This document shows, one piece after another, positions 7,896 to 15,866 of a stretch of DNA of 64,000 nt; within the stretch, counting starts at the first letter, position 1; each line of letters opens with the position of its first letter. The stretch covers positions 1 through 64,000 of the forward strand of contig NZ_BCVQ01000017.1 of the NCBI RefSeq assembly GCF_001591825.1. Reading direction: 5' to 3'. The translations under genes and the position numbers were made by a program. Source of the stretch: Rossellomorea vietnamensis NBRC 101237 (GTDB lineage: Bacteria > Bacillota > Bacilli > Bacillales > Bacillaceae_B). Under the pieces are notes generated by a model. It ran no database searches. It saw only the letters and a list, made by a program, of their open reading frames with translations, and was not told the DNA's origin.

Positions 7896-8469
7896 ACGAA
7901 ATTTTGCTCTGGCGATCGTTGCCCTGCTGATCGGAATCTTCCTTGTGAATTTGTTCCAGGATCAACAGGAAAAAAAGGCAAAAGAAGAGGCTGACCAGTT
8001 GGCCAAAGAGTCCATGGATCTGACTGATGCCAAGCAGGGGCTCACGAAAGGGGATCGTGCACCAGACTTTACCTTGACCACTTTAGATGGTGAAGAAGTC
8101 CAGCTTTCCGACTATCAGGGAAAGAAAGTGATCCTGAATTTCTGGGCCACCTGGTGCCCGCCATGTAAAGCGGAAATGCCCCATATGGAACAGTATTACG
8201 AAAAAAACGCGAAAAAAGAAAGTGTCGAAATCCTTGCCGTCAACTTGACCTCACAGGATGAGGGGGAGAAGGCAGTCCAGCAATTTGTCGACGGTTACGA
8301 ACTCACTTTCCCCATTCTCATGGATGAGAAAGGGGATATCGGAGACGAGTACCGGGCATTCACGATCCCGACCACTTACATGATCGACACAAACGGCCTC
8401 ATCCAGCACAAAATCGTCGGCCCCATGAACGAAGAAATGATGGGTAAAATGGTCGAAGGCATGGAATAA
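7888..8469 (+). CDS. ResA/TlpA-family membrane-anchored thiol-disulfide oxidoreductase
   Basis: The 193-residue protein has an N-terminal membrane anchor (about residues 5-22), a charged spacer, and an AhpC-TSA/thioredoxin-like domain. Its active site is WCPPC, Cys90 and Cys93. FTIPTTYMID, carrying the cis-Pro, lies near residue 158. Members of this family reduce apocytochrome c or other extracytoplasmic disulfides. No cytochrome maturation gene is adjacent, so the substrate is open. The start is TTG 7888 inside the end of the upstream gene. A REP-like element begins 4 nt after the stop. Confidence 0.88.
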   Translation: MNKRNFALAIVALLIGIFLVNLFQDQQEKKAKEEADQLAKESMDLTDAKQGLTKGDRAPDFTLTTLDGEEVQLSDYQGKKVILNFWATWCPPCKAEMPHMEQYYEKNAKKESVEILAVNLTSQDEGEKAVQQFVDGYELTFPILMDEKGDIGDEYRAFTIPTTYMIDTNGLIQHKIVGPMNEEMMGKMVEGME

Positions 8470-8472
8470 TGG

Positions 8473-8487
8473 GAGGGACGGACCTCT
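8473..8487. repeat. REP-like element, single copy
   Basis: GAGGGACGGACCTCT starts 4 nt after the stop codon of the thioredoxin-like gene. No inverted partner is within 500 nt. Confidence 0.75.
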
Positions 8488-8552
8488 AAGAAGACGTTTC
8501 GTTTTATACGCTATGAGGTATAAGTAACCATGACTCAAAAAGGAGGATCAAT

Positions 8553-8933
8553 ATGTTCCACTATACAAAAGAAGTTTCAATGAATGTGAAGGATGCCGTA
8601 TCAGCAGTAGAGGCAGCCTTGAAAGAAGAAAGCTTCGGGGTTCTGTGGAATCTTGACCTGGCCGCCAAGCTTCAGGATAAAGGGCTGGATTTTAACGAAG
8701 AAGTCATTGTCCTGGAAGTATGTAATCCCCACGAAGCGAAAAAGGTGCTGGAAGAAAGCATGCTCGTCAGCTATTTCCTGCCTTGTAAAGTGACGGTATA
8801 TACCGAAAAGGGAACGACGAAGATCGGGATGGCAAAGCCAAGCAAGCTGATTGAAATGGTAGATAACGATGAATTGAAGCGATTGGCGTTGGATATTGAA
8901 AATCGCCTGATGGGGTGTTTAGAAAACATCTGA
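8553..8933 (+). CDS. DUF302 family protein
   Basis: The 126-residue soluble protein begins behind AAAGGAGGATCAAT, a strong ribosome site. The alternation of a short helix, the VLWNLDLAAKL stretch (about residues 30-40), a VLEVCNPHEAKKVLEE segment (50-65) and a PCKVTVY strand (75-81) matches the DUF302 fold of about 125 residues. The biochemical role of the family is not established. The gene stands alone: an unpaired repeat upstream and a terminator downstream. Confidence 0.85.
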   Translation: MFHYTKEVSMNVKDAVSAVEAALKEESFGVLWNLDLAAKLQDKGLDFNEEVIVLEVCNPHEAKKVLEESMLVSYFLPCKVTVYTEKGTTKIGMAKPSKLIEMVDNDELKRLALDIENRLMGCLENI

Positions 8934-8939
8934 CGATGA

Positions 8940-8975
8940 GGACCTGTTGCAAAAGCGACGGGTTCTTTTTTTTTT
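8940..8975 (+). terminator. Intrinsic terminator of the DUF302 gene
   Basis: GGACCTGTTGC and GCGACGGGTTC form an 11-bp stem with G-U pairs, loop AAAA, followed by ten T. Confidence 0.9.
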
Positions 8976-9059
8976 GCATCCAACACCTCATACTCCTCAC
9001 AATCTTCTGAATATGGTACACTTTTAAAAATACATAGCTTCAGGAAGGATGAACGTGAA

Positions 9060-10199
9060 ATGAAATTCACCACCAAGGTCGTACATAGTCAGCTGAAAGG
9101 AACAGAGGAAATCCGTAGTAAGACAACACCGATCTACCAGACGTCTGCTTTTTCTTTTACGTCTCTGGAGGAGCTTGAAGGTTTCTATGAGGGGAAGTCT
9201 CCCTATCTTTATTCAAGAACGGGTAATCCCAACACGGATGAGCTTGGGAAGATGGTAGCAGATCTTGAAGGAGCGTCTGCGGGTGTCGCCACGTCTTCCG
9301 GCTTGTCGGCGATCCTCGTCGGAATCCTTTCCGTTGTTCAGGCGGGGGATCACATCATCGCAGCAGAGGATTTATACGGAGGCACCTTCCACATGCTAAA
9401 AGAAGAGCTGAAATCATTTGGCATTTCCACCTCCTTCGTTGATTTTACGAGTAAGGAAGAAATCGAGGAAGCCCTCACTCCCGATACGAAACTTCTCTAC
9501 AGTGAGACGGTGACCAATCCGTTTATGCGAGTAGAGGATATTTCAAGAATGGTAGCACTTGCCGAAAAACACAACCTGAAAACGATGATTGACAATACAT
9601 TCGCCACACCATTTCTGCGTCAACCGTTCCTTGAAGGGGTCGATTTGGTCGCTCACAGCGCTACGAAGTATATCGGCGGGCATAGCGATATTACAGCGGG
9701 AGTCGTAGTCGGAAAAGAAGAGCTTGTGCAAAAGGCAAGGGAAAGAGTCGTCAACATCGGTTCCAACTTAAGTCCATTTGAAGCCTGGCTCACATGCCGG
9801 GGGGCGAAAACATTGGCACTCCGCGTCGGGACCCAGGCTCAGAACGCAGGAATCCTTGCAGAGAAACTGCGCAACAATGAGCAGGTGAAGAGGGTCTATT
9901 ACCCAACTGATTTATCCGAAAAAGGAAATGGCGCAATTGTCACCATTGAACTCGATGCCAGCTGCGATATCAGCACATTCTTCAAGTCCCTTGGATGGAT
10001 CAAAATCATCCCGTCACTGGCCGGAGTGGAAACAACGGTTTCCTATCCACTTGGAACCTCTCATCGTGCCCTTCCGAAAGAAGCACAGGAAAAACTAGGC
10101 ATCAACACCCATGTGGTGCGCATATCGTTAGGTATCGAGGATGGGGAAGATATCGTTTCTCAATTTAACGAGGCGATTGCAGCTTCCGTTAAAAAATAA
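9060..10199 (+). CDS. Cys/Met-metabolism PLP enzyme (cystathionine synthase/lyase type)
   Basis: A 379-residue fold-type I PLP enzyme of the trans-sulfuration family. The Schiff-base lysine is Lys203 in HSATKYIGGHSD. The phosphate-binding region SSGLSA is near residue 80 and the ETVTNPF substrate loop near 148. The C-terminus carries the family signature SLAGVETTVSYP (about 320-331). The central loop before the C-terminal domain is short compared with typical cystathionine gamma-synthases. The choice between cystathionine gamma-synthase, beta/gamma-lyase and methionine gamma-lyase cannot be made here. It lies just upstream of the SAM riboswitch and is therefore not under its control. Confidence 0.85.
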   Translation: MKFTTKVVHSQLKGTEEIRSKTTPIYQTSAFSFTSLEELEGFYEGKSPYLYSRTGNPNTDELGKMVADLEGASAGVATSSGLSAILVGILSVVQAGDHIIAAEDLYGGTFHMLKEELKSFGISTSFVDFTSKEEIEEALTPDTKLLYSETVTNPFMRVEDISRMVALAEKHNLKTMIDNTFATPFLRQPFLEGVDLVAHSATKYIGGHSDITAGVVVGKEELVQKARERVVNIGSNLSPFEAWLTCRGAKTLALRVGTQAQNAGILAEKLRNNEQVKRVYYPTDLSEKGNGAIVTIELDASCDISTFFKSLGWIKIIPSLAGVETTVSYPLGTSHRALPKEAQEKLGINTHVVRISLGIEDGEDIVSQFNEAIAASVKK

Positions 10200-10217
10200 A
10201 AAATTCTGAAAATGGTC

Positions 10218-10247
10218 TTGACGTTGAGGCTGGTTACCCTTTATAAT
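10218..10247 (+). promoter_or_regulatory. Sigma-A promoter of the SAM-riboswitch/metYX unit
   Basis: TTGACG (10218-10223), 18 nt, TATAAT (10242-10247). A CodY-like 15-mer with three mismatches to AATTTTCWGAAAATT lies at 10200-10214, just upstream of the -35. It is weak and may be chance. Confidence 0.75.
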
Positions 10248-10287
10248 TCATCTCAACGCATGAATTTTTCACATTGACAATTAAATG

Positions 10288-10406
10288 CTCTTATCCAGAG
10301 AGGTGGAGGGACTAGGCCCGATGAAACCCGGCAACCTTCATGTACGCACTATGCGTCGCATGAAAAGGTGCTAATTCCTGCAGGCGATTTGCCTGAAAGA
10401 TAAGAG
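10288..10406 (+). promoter_or_regulatory. SAM-I riboswitch (S-box leader)
   Basis: The P1 stem is CTCTTATC (10288-10295) with GATAAGAG (10399-10406). Inside are the hallmark S-box blocks: CAGAGAGGTGGAGGGACT, GCCCGATGAAACCCGGCAACC, AAAGGTGCTAATTCCTGC and GCCTGAAAGAT. Binding of S-adenosylmethionine stabilises the aptamer and favours the terminator at 10426. Methionine sufficiency therefore turns off metY-metX downstream. Confidence 0.97.
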
Positions 10407-10425
10407 GAGGACCCTATTCAATTAG

Positions 10426-10456
10426 ACCCTCTTCTTAGGAAGAGGGTTTTTTATTT
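10426..10456 (+). terminator. S-box terminator
   Basis: ACCCTCTTC-TTAG-GAAGAGGGT is a perfect 9-bp hairpin followed by a T tract (TTTTTATTTT). Confidence 0.93.
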
Positions 10457-10493
10457 TATCCTCTTCTGGCTTCTTAGGCTTTTGCATGGGGGT

Positions 10494-10643
10494 TCAGCAG
10501 GAGAATGTTTGGGTATATTCAGCTGCTAATATTCTGTGGAAAATCAGCAGGTGAAATCATCCCGAAAATCAGCAGCTGAAATTCTTCAAAAATTCAGCAG
10601 CTAAAAAAACTATCCAATTCAGCAGCTGAACCCAACCAACCAT
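10494..10643. repeat. Six-unit direct repeat with exact 25-nt period
   Basis: Units start at 10494, 10519, 10544, 10569, 10594 and 10619. Each begins with a core close to TCAGCAGCTGAAAT and is followed by about 11-12 nt of unconserved sequence. The core contains the palindrome CAGCTG in units 2, 4, 5 and 6. The period is not a multiple of three, so it is not a protein repeat. The array lies between the S-box terminator and the metY ribosome site, inside the metYX leader RNA. Confidence 0.85.
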
Positions 10644-10685
10644 CCACACCAATCCAAAACCAAAAAACTCTAGGAGGAATTCCCA

Positions 10686-11981
10686 ATGACCAAATCATTC
10701 GATTTCGACACACTGCTTCTTCACGGCGGCCAGGAGCCGGATCCAGCTACAGGCTCAAGAGCGGTACCCATCTATCAAACGACATCCTACGTGTTCGACA
10801 ACAGCAATCACGCCGCAAAGCTATTCGCCCTTGAAGAACCGGGAAACATCTACACCCGCATCATGAACCCGACCGTTGACGTGCTCGAGAAGCGACTCGC
10901 CCTTTTAGAAGGGGGAATCGGAGCCCTGGGTGTATCATCCGGAATGGCTGCCATTTCTCTTTCCATCCTGAATATAGCCGGTGCAGGGGATGAAATCGTG
11001 GCAGCGACCAATCTATATGGTGGAACGTATAATTTATTCTCTACGACTCTTCCGAAATACGGAATCAAGGTTCATTTCGTCGATCCGACTGATCCGGAGA
11101 ACTTCCGAAAAGCGATTACGCCGAAAACAAAAGCGGTATTCGCAGAGACGATCGGAAATCCGAGCCTGCATGTCCTGGACATCGAGTCGGTGGCGAAAGT
11201 GGCCCATGACCATCATGTCCCGCTCATCATCGATAACACATTTGCCACACCATATGTGTGTAAGCCGATTGAGTGGGGAGCGGACATCGTCATTCACTCT
11301 GCAACGAAGTGGATCGGCGGCCACGGTACGGCCATCGGTGGAGTGGTCATCGACGGTGGGAAGTTTGATTGGAATCATGAAAAATTCCCTGGATTCACAG
11401 AAGAAGACAGAAGCTATAATGGACTTCGCTACGCACAGGATGTAGGAGCGGCCGCTTTCATCACAAAATTAAGGGTGCAGCTGCTTCGGGATCTCGGGGC
11501 GTGTTTAAGTCCACAAAACGCATTTCTGCTGTTGCAGGGACTGGAAACCCTCCATCTCCGCATCGAACGTCACACGGAGAATGCCTTGAAGATTGCGGAA
11601 CACTTAAATCAGCACAGTGGAGTTGCCTGGGTTTCTTATCCGGGTCTGCCGCAGCATCCGTCCTACGCTCTTGCTCAAAAATATTTGAAAAATGGAGCAG
11701 GTTCCATCGTCGTCTTTGGAATCAAAGGGGGCAGGGATTCAGGACGTAAAGTCGTCGACAACATTTCCCTCTGGTCCCATGTTGCCAATGTAGGGGATGC
11801 GAAGTCACTGATCATCCATCCAGCGTCCACGACGCATCAGCAATTAAACGATGAGGAAATCCGTGCCACAGGTGTAACCGAGGACCTTGTAAGACTTTCC
11901 GTCGGATTGGAATCTGCGAAGGATTTGATCGAGGATCTGGATCATGCGATTGAGGTGGCGTTGGAAACGTCCCGGGTATAA
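10686..11981 (+). CDS. metY: O-acetylhomoserine sulfhydrylase
   Basis: The 431-residue PLP enzyme makes homocysteine from O-acetylhomoserine and sulfide. It is longer than the upstream paralogue at 9060 because of the extended region (about residues 215-255, [15 protein letters not shown]) characteristic of MetY. The Schiff-base lysine is Lys208 in [12 protein letters not shown], and ETIGNPSLH (about 151) is the substrate loop. ATG 10686 follows CTAGGAGGAATTCCC. It is the first gene after the SAM riboswitch and is co-transcribed with metX, which supplies its acetylated substrate. Confidence 0.95.
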   Translation: MTKSFDFDTLLLHGGQEPDPATGSRAVPIYQTTSYVFDNSNHAAKLFALEEPGNIYTRIMNPTVDVLEKRLALLEGGIGALGVSSGMAAISLSILNIAGAGDEIVAATNLYGGTYNLFSTTLPKYGIKVHFVDPTDPENFRKAITPKTKAVFAETIGNPSLHVLDIESVAKVAHDHHVPLIIDNTFATPYVCKPIEWGADIVIHSATKWIGGHGTAIGGVVIDGGKFDWNHEKFPGFTEEDRSYNGLRYAQDVGAAAFITKLRVQLLRDLGACLSPQNAFLLLQGLETLHLRIERHTENALKIAEHLNQHSGVAWVSYPGLPQHPSYALAQKYLKNGAGSIVVFGIKGGRDSGRKVVDNISLWSHVANVGDAKSLIIHPASTTHQQLNDEEIRATGVTEDLVRLSVGLESAKDLIEDLDHAIEVALETSRV

Positions 11982-12045
11982 AAGGAACTGGTTTCACCGG
12001 GGTGACGCGGCGCCCCGAACAACATCAAAAAAAGGAGGTGGAGGA

Positions 12046-13119
12046 ATGGAGAATTCATACTCATACGAAGTAAGCTCCATTACCATCCCATCCCTCACAT
12101 TAGAGTCAGGCACCACGTTGCACAATGTGAATCTGGCCTATGAACGGACCGGGAATAAAGAAGGACCCGTCATCCTCGTATGCCATGCCCTCACCGGCAC
12201 CCATATTGTAAAAGGGACGAGTGAGGACCGGGGCTGGTGGGATGGACTGATCGGTCCCGGATCCTACATTGATACCAATCTATACAATGTGATTGCTTTC
12301 AATGTGTTAGGGGGATGTGAAGGAAGTACGGGGCCGACGACTACGGATCCGGAAACCGGAGGACGTTACGGCCCGAATTTCCCGCACATTACCATACGGG
12401 ACATGGTCCATGCCCAATATGAAGCACTCCAACAGCTCTCCGTCGACTACATCGAAGCGGTGATCGGCGGCTCGCTGGGTGGAATGCAGGCATTGGAGTG
12501 GGGGGCCCTGTATCCGACATATATCAATAAAGTATTCGCCCTCGCCGTTTCACCGGCCTTAAATGATTACGGCCTCGCGTTCAATCATATCGGGATCACA
12601 GCAATTGAAGGGGATCCCGATTTTCAAAATGGCCACTATCCTCACGGGTCCATATTAAAAGGGCTTGAGATTGCCAGGATGGTCGGGATGGTGACCTATC
12701 GTACACAGGAGTTGTTTGACCGGCGCTTCCAGCGGGAGAGGACGAATGAGCAATACAATGTGGAAAGCTATCTTGATTATCAAGGAAAGAAACTCGGAAA
12801 GAGGTTTGATCCTAACAGCTATCTTACCCTCCTGAAAGCGATGAATACCCATGATATCGGAAGGGGCAGGGGAGGGTCGGAAGTGGTCGCCGATTCTTAT
12901 ACGTGCGAGCTGGTTTCGATCAGCTATGAGGGTGATCTCATTTATTCCCCTCAGTATTTAAGGGATTTTACGAATCAAGTATCAAAGGGTGAACACTACT
13001 TTATCCCGACAGCCTTCGGTCATGACGGGTTTCTTGTGGAATTTGAGAAATGGGGAGGGATCATCTCTTCTCATCTGAAAAACCATCAAGATCAGAAAAT
13101 CGTGACGGGTATGAAATAA
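12046..13119 (+). CDS. metX: Homoserine O-acetyltransferase
   Basis: The 357-residue alpha/beta hydrolase-fold acyltransferase converts homoserine plus acetyl-CoA to O-acetylhomoserine, the substrate of MetY. The catalytic triad is visible: Ser143 in GGSLGGMQALEW, Asp297 in YEGDLIYSP, and His326 in GHDGFL. ATG 12046 follows AAAAGGAGGTGGAGGA. The open frame extends upstream into metY but has no ribosome site there. A GC-rich hairpin (GGGGTG/CGCCCC near 11999-12016) lies in the metY-metX gap without a T tract, so it may protect or modulate RNA rather than terminate it. Confidence 0.95.
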   Translation: MENSYSYEVSSITIPSLTLESGTTLHNVNLAYERTGNKEGPVILVCHALTGTHIVKGTSEDRGWWDGLIGPGSYIDTNLYNVIAFNVLGGCEGSTGPTTTDPETGGRYGPNFPHITIRDMVHAQYEALQQLSVDYIEAVIGGSLGGMQALEWGALYPTYINKVFALAVSPALNDYGLAFNHIGITAIEGDPDFQNGHYPHGSILKGLEIARMVGMVTYRTQELFDRRFQRERTNEQYNVESYLDYQGKKLGKRFDPNSYLTLLKAMNTHDIGRGRGGSEVVADSYTCELVSISYEGDLIYSPQYLRDFTNQVSKGEHYFIPTAFGHDGFLVEFEKWGGIISSHLKNHQDQKIVTGMK

Positions 13120-13169
13120 TCCGCTGCTAATCATAACTCGTCCCCCTCCGGCATATAGTTAGATAAGCA

Positions 13170-13213
13170 AAGACATCGCACCGCCTAAGCGCGTTTTTGT
13201 GTGGTGTCTTTTT
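13170..13213 (+). terminator. Intrinsic terminator of metYX
   Basis: AAGACATCGCAC pairs with GTGTGGTGTCTT over 12 bp with two G-U pairs and is followed by TTT. The loop is 17 nt and the T tract short. Confidence 0.7.
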
Positions 13214-13281
13214 CGTTGGATGGGAATACGTACGCTGCTCTCATCCATACCATAAACAAACGACAAGCTGGAGGGGAATAT

Positions 13282-14739
13282 ATGGAGTGGACGGGCAGAA
13301 AGCTCATCATCACCATCATCATTAGCATGTTGATCGGTGCAGGAGGAATGTATGGCGGCTTGGAGTGGACGGGCAGTTCCGGGTCCGGGGACGAGCTTGC
13401 CCAGTTTAACGGCAAAGGGGAGCTGAATGATAAGCTTCACAAGGTGGAAGTCGCGTATGATTTGATCAGTGACAAGTTCTTTCAGGATGTAGATAAGGGA
13501 CAGCTCGTGGAAGGGGCGATTCAGGGGATGCTGAAGACCCTGGATGATCCATATTCGGTGTACATGAATGCGGAGACCGCTTCCCAATTCAATGACGCGT
13601 TGGATTCTTCCTTTGAAGGAATCGGGGCAGAGGTCACAATCATGGACGGGAAACTGGTCATCGTGGCTCCTTTTAAAAATTCACCTGCTGAGAAAGCCGG
13701 TCTGAAACCGAATGACCGCATCATTAAAGTGGATGGTAACAGCATCGACGGGCTGGATCTTTATGAAGCCACGTTGAAAATCAGAGGGAAAAAGGGTACG
13801 GAGGTGAAATTGGAGATTACGCGAGAGGGTCTTTCAGATCCGATCGAAGTGTCCGTGAAGCGGGACGATATCCCAGTTGAAACGGTGATCTCCGATGTGA
13901 AGGAAATCGATGGAAAGAAGACGGGCTATATCCAAATTACGACCTTCTCGGAAAATACCGCCGTCGATTTTAAAAAGCAGCTGACAGAACTCGAGAAGAA
14001 AAAGGTAGAAGGATTGGTTCTTGACGTGAGGGGTAACCCGGGTGGTCTCCTTTCCAGTGTGGAAGACATCCTCAAACAGTTCGTCACCGAGAAAAAACCG
14101 TATGTGCAAATCCAGGAACGAAGCGGAGAGGTGCTGAAATCCTTCTCTAACAGTAAGGAAAGAAAAGCGTACCCGGTGGTGGTTCTCATCGATGAGGGCA
14201 GTGCATCGGCATCTGAAATCCTTGCTGGGGCCCTTAGTGAGGCGGAAGGATATCCACTGATCGGGACGAAGAGCTTCGGAAAAGGAACCGTTCAGCAGGC
14301 AGTGCCGATGGGAGATGGGAGCAATATCAAGCTCACCATGTTCAAATGGCTGACGCCGAACGGAAATTGGATTCATAAGAAGGGAATCAAACCGGATATC
14401 CCGGTCAGACAGCCATCCTACTTCTATGCCCATCCTCTTCAAGTGGAAAAACCAATGGAAGAAGGCACGAACAATGAGCAGGTGAAAAACGCCCAGGAAA
14501 TGCTTCAAGGATTAGGTTTCACCCTTGATCGGGTCGATGGTTATTTCAGTAAGAAAACGGCTAAAGCCGTCAAGGATTTTCAGATCCAGGAAAGCCTCGA
14601 CGTCACGGGAGTCATTGATGCGAAAACCGGCGAAAGGCTGCAGGAAGAAATATTTGAAGCGGTGCAGAATGAAAAGAACGATTTGCAGCTGCAGGCAGCC
14701 TTGGAGTTTATAAACCGTACAGCCAATAAGGATCAGTAA
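13282..14739 (+). CDS. ctpB: C-terminal processing serine protease (S41), CtpB type
   Basis: A 485-residue membrane-anchored protease. An N-terminal membrane segment (about residues 8-25) is followed by a helical linker, a PDZ domain (about 100-185) and the S41 catalytic domain. The nucleophile Ser309 in GSASASE and the general base Lys334 in SFGKGTVQQ fall at the positions known for B. subtilis CtpB. A C-terminal peptidoglycan-binding domain occupies about 400-465. CtpB cleaves SpoIVFA in the sporulation sigma-K checkpoint. ATG 13282 follows GGAGGGG. The frame extends upstream to 13201 without a ribosome site. Confidence 0.93.
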   Translation: MEWTGRKLIITIIISMLIGAGGMYGGLEWTGSSGSGDELAQFNGKGELNDKLHKVEVAYDLISDKFFQDVDKGQLVEGAIQGMLKTLDDPYSVYMNAETASQFNDALDSSFEGIGAEVTIMDGKLVIVAPFKNSPAEKAGLKPNDRIIKVDGNSIDGLDLYEATLKIRGKKGTEVKLEITREGLSDPIEVSVKRDDIPVETVISDVKEIDGKKTGYIQITTFSENTAVDFKKQLTELEKKKVEGLVLDVRGNPGGLLSSVEDILKQFVTEKKPYVQIQERSGEVLKSFSNSKERKAYPVVVLIDEGSASASEILAGALSEAEGYPLIGTKSFGKGTVQQAVPMGDGSNIKLTMFKWLTPNGNWIHKKGIKPDIPVRQPSYFYAHPLQVEKPMEEGTNNEQVKNAQEMLQGLGFTLDRVDGYFSKKTAKAVKDFQIQESLDVTGVIDAKTGERLQEEIFEAVQNEKNDLQLQAALEFINRTANKDQ

Positions 14740-14746
14740 AAATCAG

Positions 14747-14777
14747 AGATCTCTCTTCTTGAGAGGTCTTTTTTTTT
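14747..14777 (+). terminator. Intrinsic terminator of ctpB
   Basis: AGATCTCTC-TTCTT-GAGAGGTCT is a 9-bp stem followed by eight T. Confidence 0.9.
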
Positions 14778-14890
14778 GTGAGGGCATTTGATTCAATTTC
14801 GACTGGATGGAGCGGAGAATCCGCACTTATTCTCTCAATCTATCTATTATAATAATGACCTTCCATTTTACTAGAAAGGAGATTGATAGA

Positions 14891-15652
14891 ATGTTCTCAG
14901 TTAAAGACAAAGTCGCCATCGTCACAGGCGGTGGACGGGGCCTCGGGAAAGAGATGGCCCTGGCATTGGGAAGGGCTGGTGCTCATGTTGTGGTGTGCTC
15001 GAGAAACCAGTCGGCGTGTGAAGAAGTGAAGGAAACGTTGATTGGTTGGGGTGTACGGTCACTCGCCATTCCTTGCGATGTGACGCGGAAAGCGGATGTT
15101 ATACATGTAGTGGAAACGGTGATGAAAGAGTTTGGAAGAATCGATATATTGATCAATAACAGCGGGACGTCCTGGGCCGGTCCATTTGCTGACATCCCTG
15201 AAGATAAGTGGGACAAGGTGATGGATGTCAATGTAAAGGGGGCTTTTTTATTTTCCCAGGAAGTGTCCCGGATCATGGTCAGGCAAAAAGCCGGGAAGAT
15301 CATTAACATCGCGTCTGTTACGGGATATGGCGGGACGAACCCCATGCTCATGGATACGGTTCCCTATAATACGAGCAAGGGTGCGGTCATGACGTTGACG
15401 AAGGATCTTGCTGTGAAACTTGCACCGCATAATATCCAGGTGAATGCCATCGCTCCGGGTTTCTTTCCAACCAAAATCACGAAGGAACTTTTTACTAGTC
15501 AGGGAAATATGATCAAGCAGCATATTCCTGCAAGGCGATTTGGACAGGGAGAGGATCTGAATGGAGTCGCCATCTTCCTTTCCTCTGCTGCTTCTGACTA
15601 TATAAACGGTCACATCTTAGTCGTGGATGGCGGCATCCGGGCGCAGGTATAA
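14891..15652 (+). CDS. SDR-family oxidoreductase (FabG/PhaB-like)
   Basis: A 253-residue classical short-chain dehydrogenase/reductase. The nucleotide-binding TGGGRGLG motif is near residues 16-23 and NNSG near 91. The catalytic Ser is in NIASVTG (about 142), Tyr159 and Lys163 are in YNTSK, and the usual PG motif follows. ATG 14891 is behind AAAGGAGATTGATAGA. It leads a tight operon with a 61-residue protein and a PHA-synthase-like enzyme. In that context it may reduce a 3-ketoacyl-CoA to an (R)-3-hydroxyacyl-CoA. The substrate is inferred from neighbours only. Confidence 0.88.
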   Translation: MFSVKDKVAIVTGGGRGLGKEMALALGRAGAHVVVCSRNQSACEEVKETLIGWGVRSLAIPCDVTRKADVIHVVETVMKEFGRIDILINNSGTSWAGPFADIPEDKWDKVMDVNVKGAFLFSQEVSRIMVRQKAGKIINIASVTGYGGTNPMLMDTVPYNTSKGAVMTLTKDLAVKLAPHNIQVNAIAPGFFPTKITKELFTSQGNMIKQHIPARRFGQGEDLNGVAIFLSSAASDYINGHILVVDGGIRAQV

Positions 15653-15663
15653 GGAGGGGAAAC

Positions 15664-15849
15664 ATGGATCTATTTTATGAGGAATTGAAAAAAATCGGAA
15701 TGAGTGTGGAGTATGAGTTGAATCAGTGGATTGTAGGGGTGCTGGATGACCCGGAAGTGGTGGCGGCTGTCAAACGGTGGCTGGAATTAGTCCAAGCTGT
15801 ACTGGAATTCATTCAACTTCTATCACTCTTACAAGCGCTGAATGAATAA
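15664..15849 (+). CDS. Small hydrophobic/amphipathic protein between reductase and PhaC-like enzyme
   Basis: The 61-residue protein starts at ATG 15664 behind AAGGAGGGGAAAC, 11 nt after the reductase stop. The N-terminal half is acidic and amphipathic. The C-terminal half (about 36-58) is a leucine-rich helix, FIQLLSLLQALNE at its end. I recognise no family. Its position in front of a PHA-synthase-like gene is like that of accessory subunits or phasins (PhaR, PhaE, PhaP), but it is far shorter than those and no similarity can be claimed. Confidence 0.75.
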   Translation: MDLFYEELKKIGMSVEYELNQWIVGVLDDPEVVAAVKRWLELVQAVLEFIQLLSLLQALNE

Positions 15850-15866
15850 AGAATGGAAGTGAATAC

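Noticed and set aside
10494-10643. CRISPR array
   Set aside because: The repeated core is only about 13 nt and degenerate, the filler is 11-12 nt, and no cas gene is present. A 25-nt unit is far below CRISPR repeat-plus-spacer length.
11944-12045. N-terminal extension of metX overlapping metY
   Set aside because: The frame is open, but no ribosome site precedes the upstream starts, while AAAAGGAGGTGGAGGA sits at ATG 12046. The family begins there.
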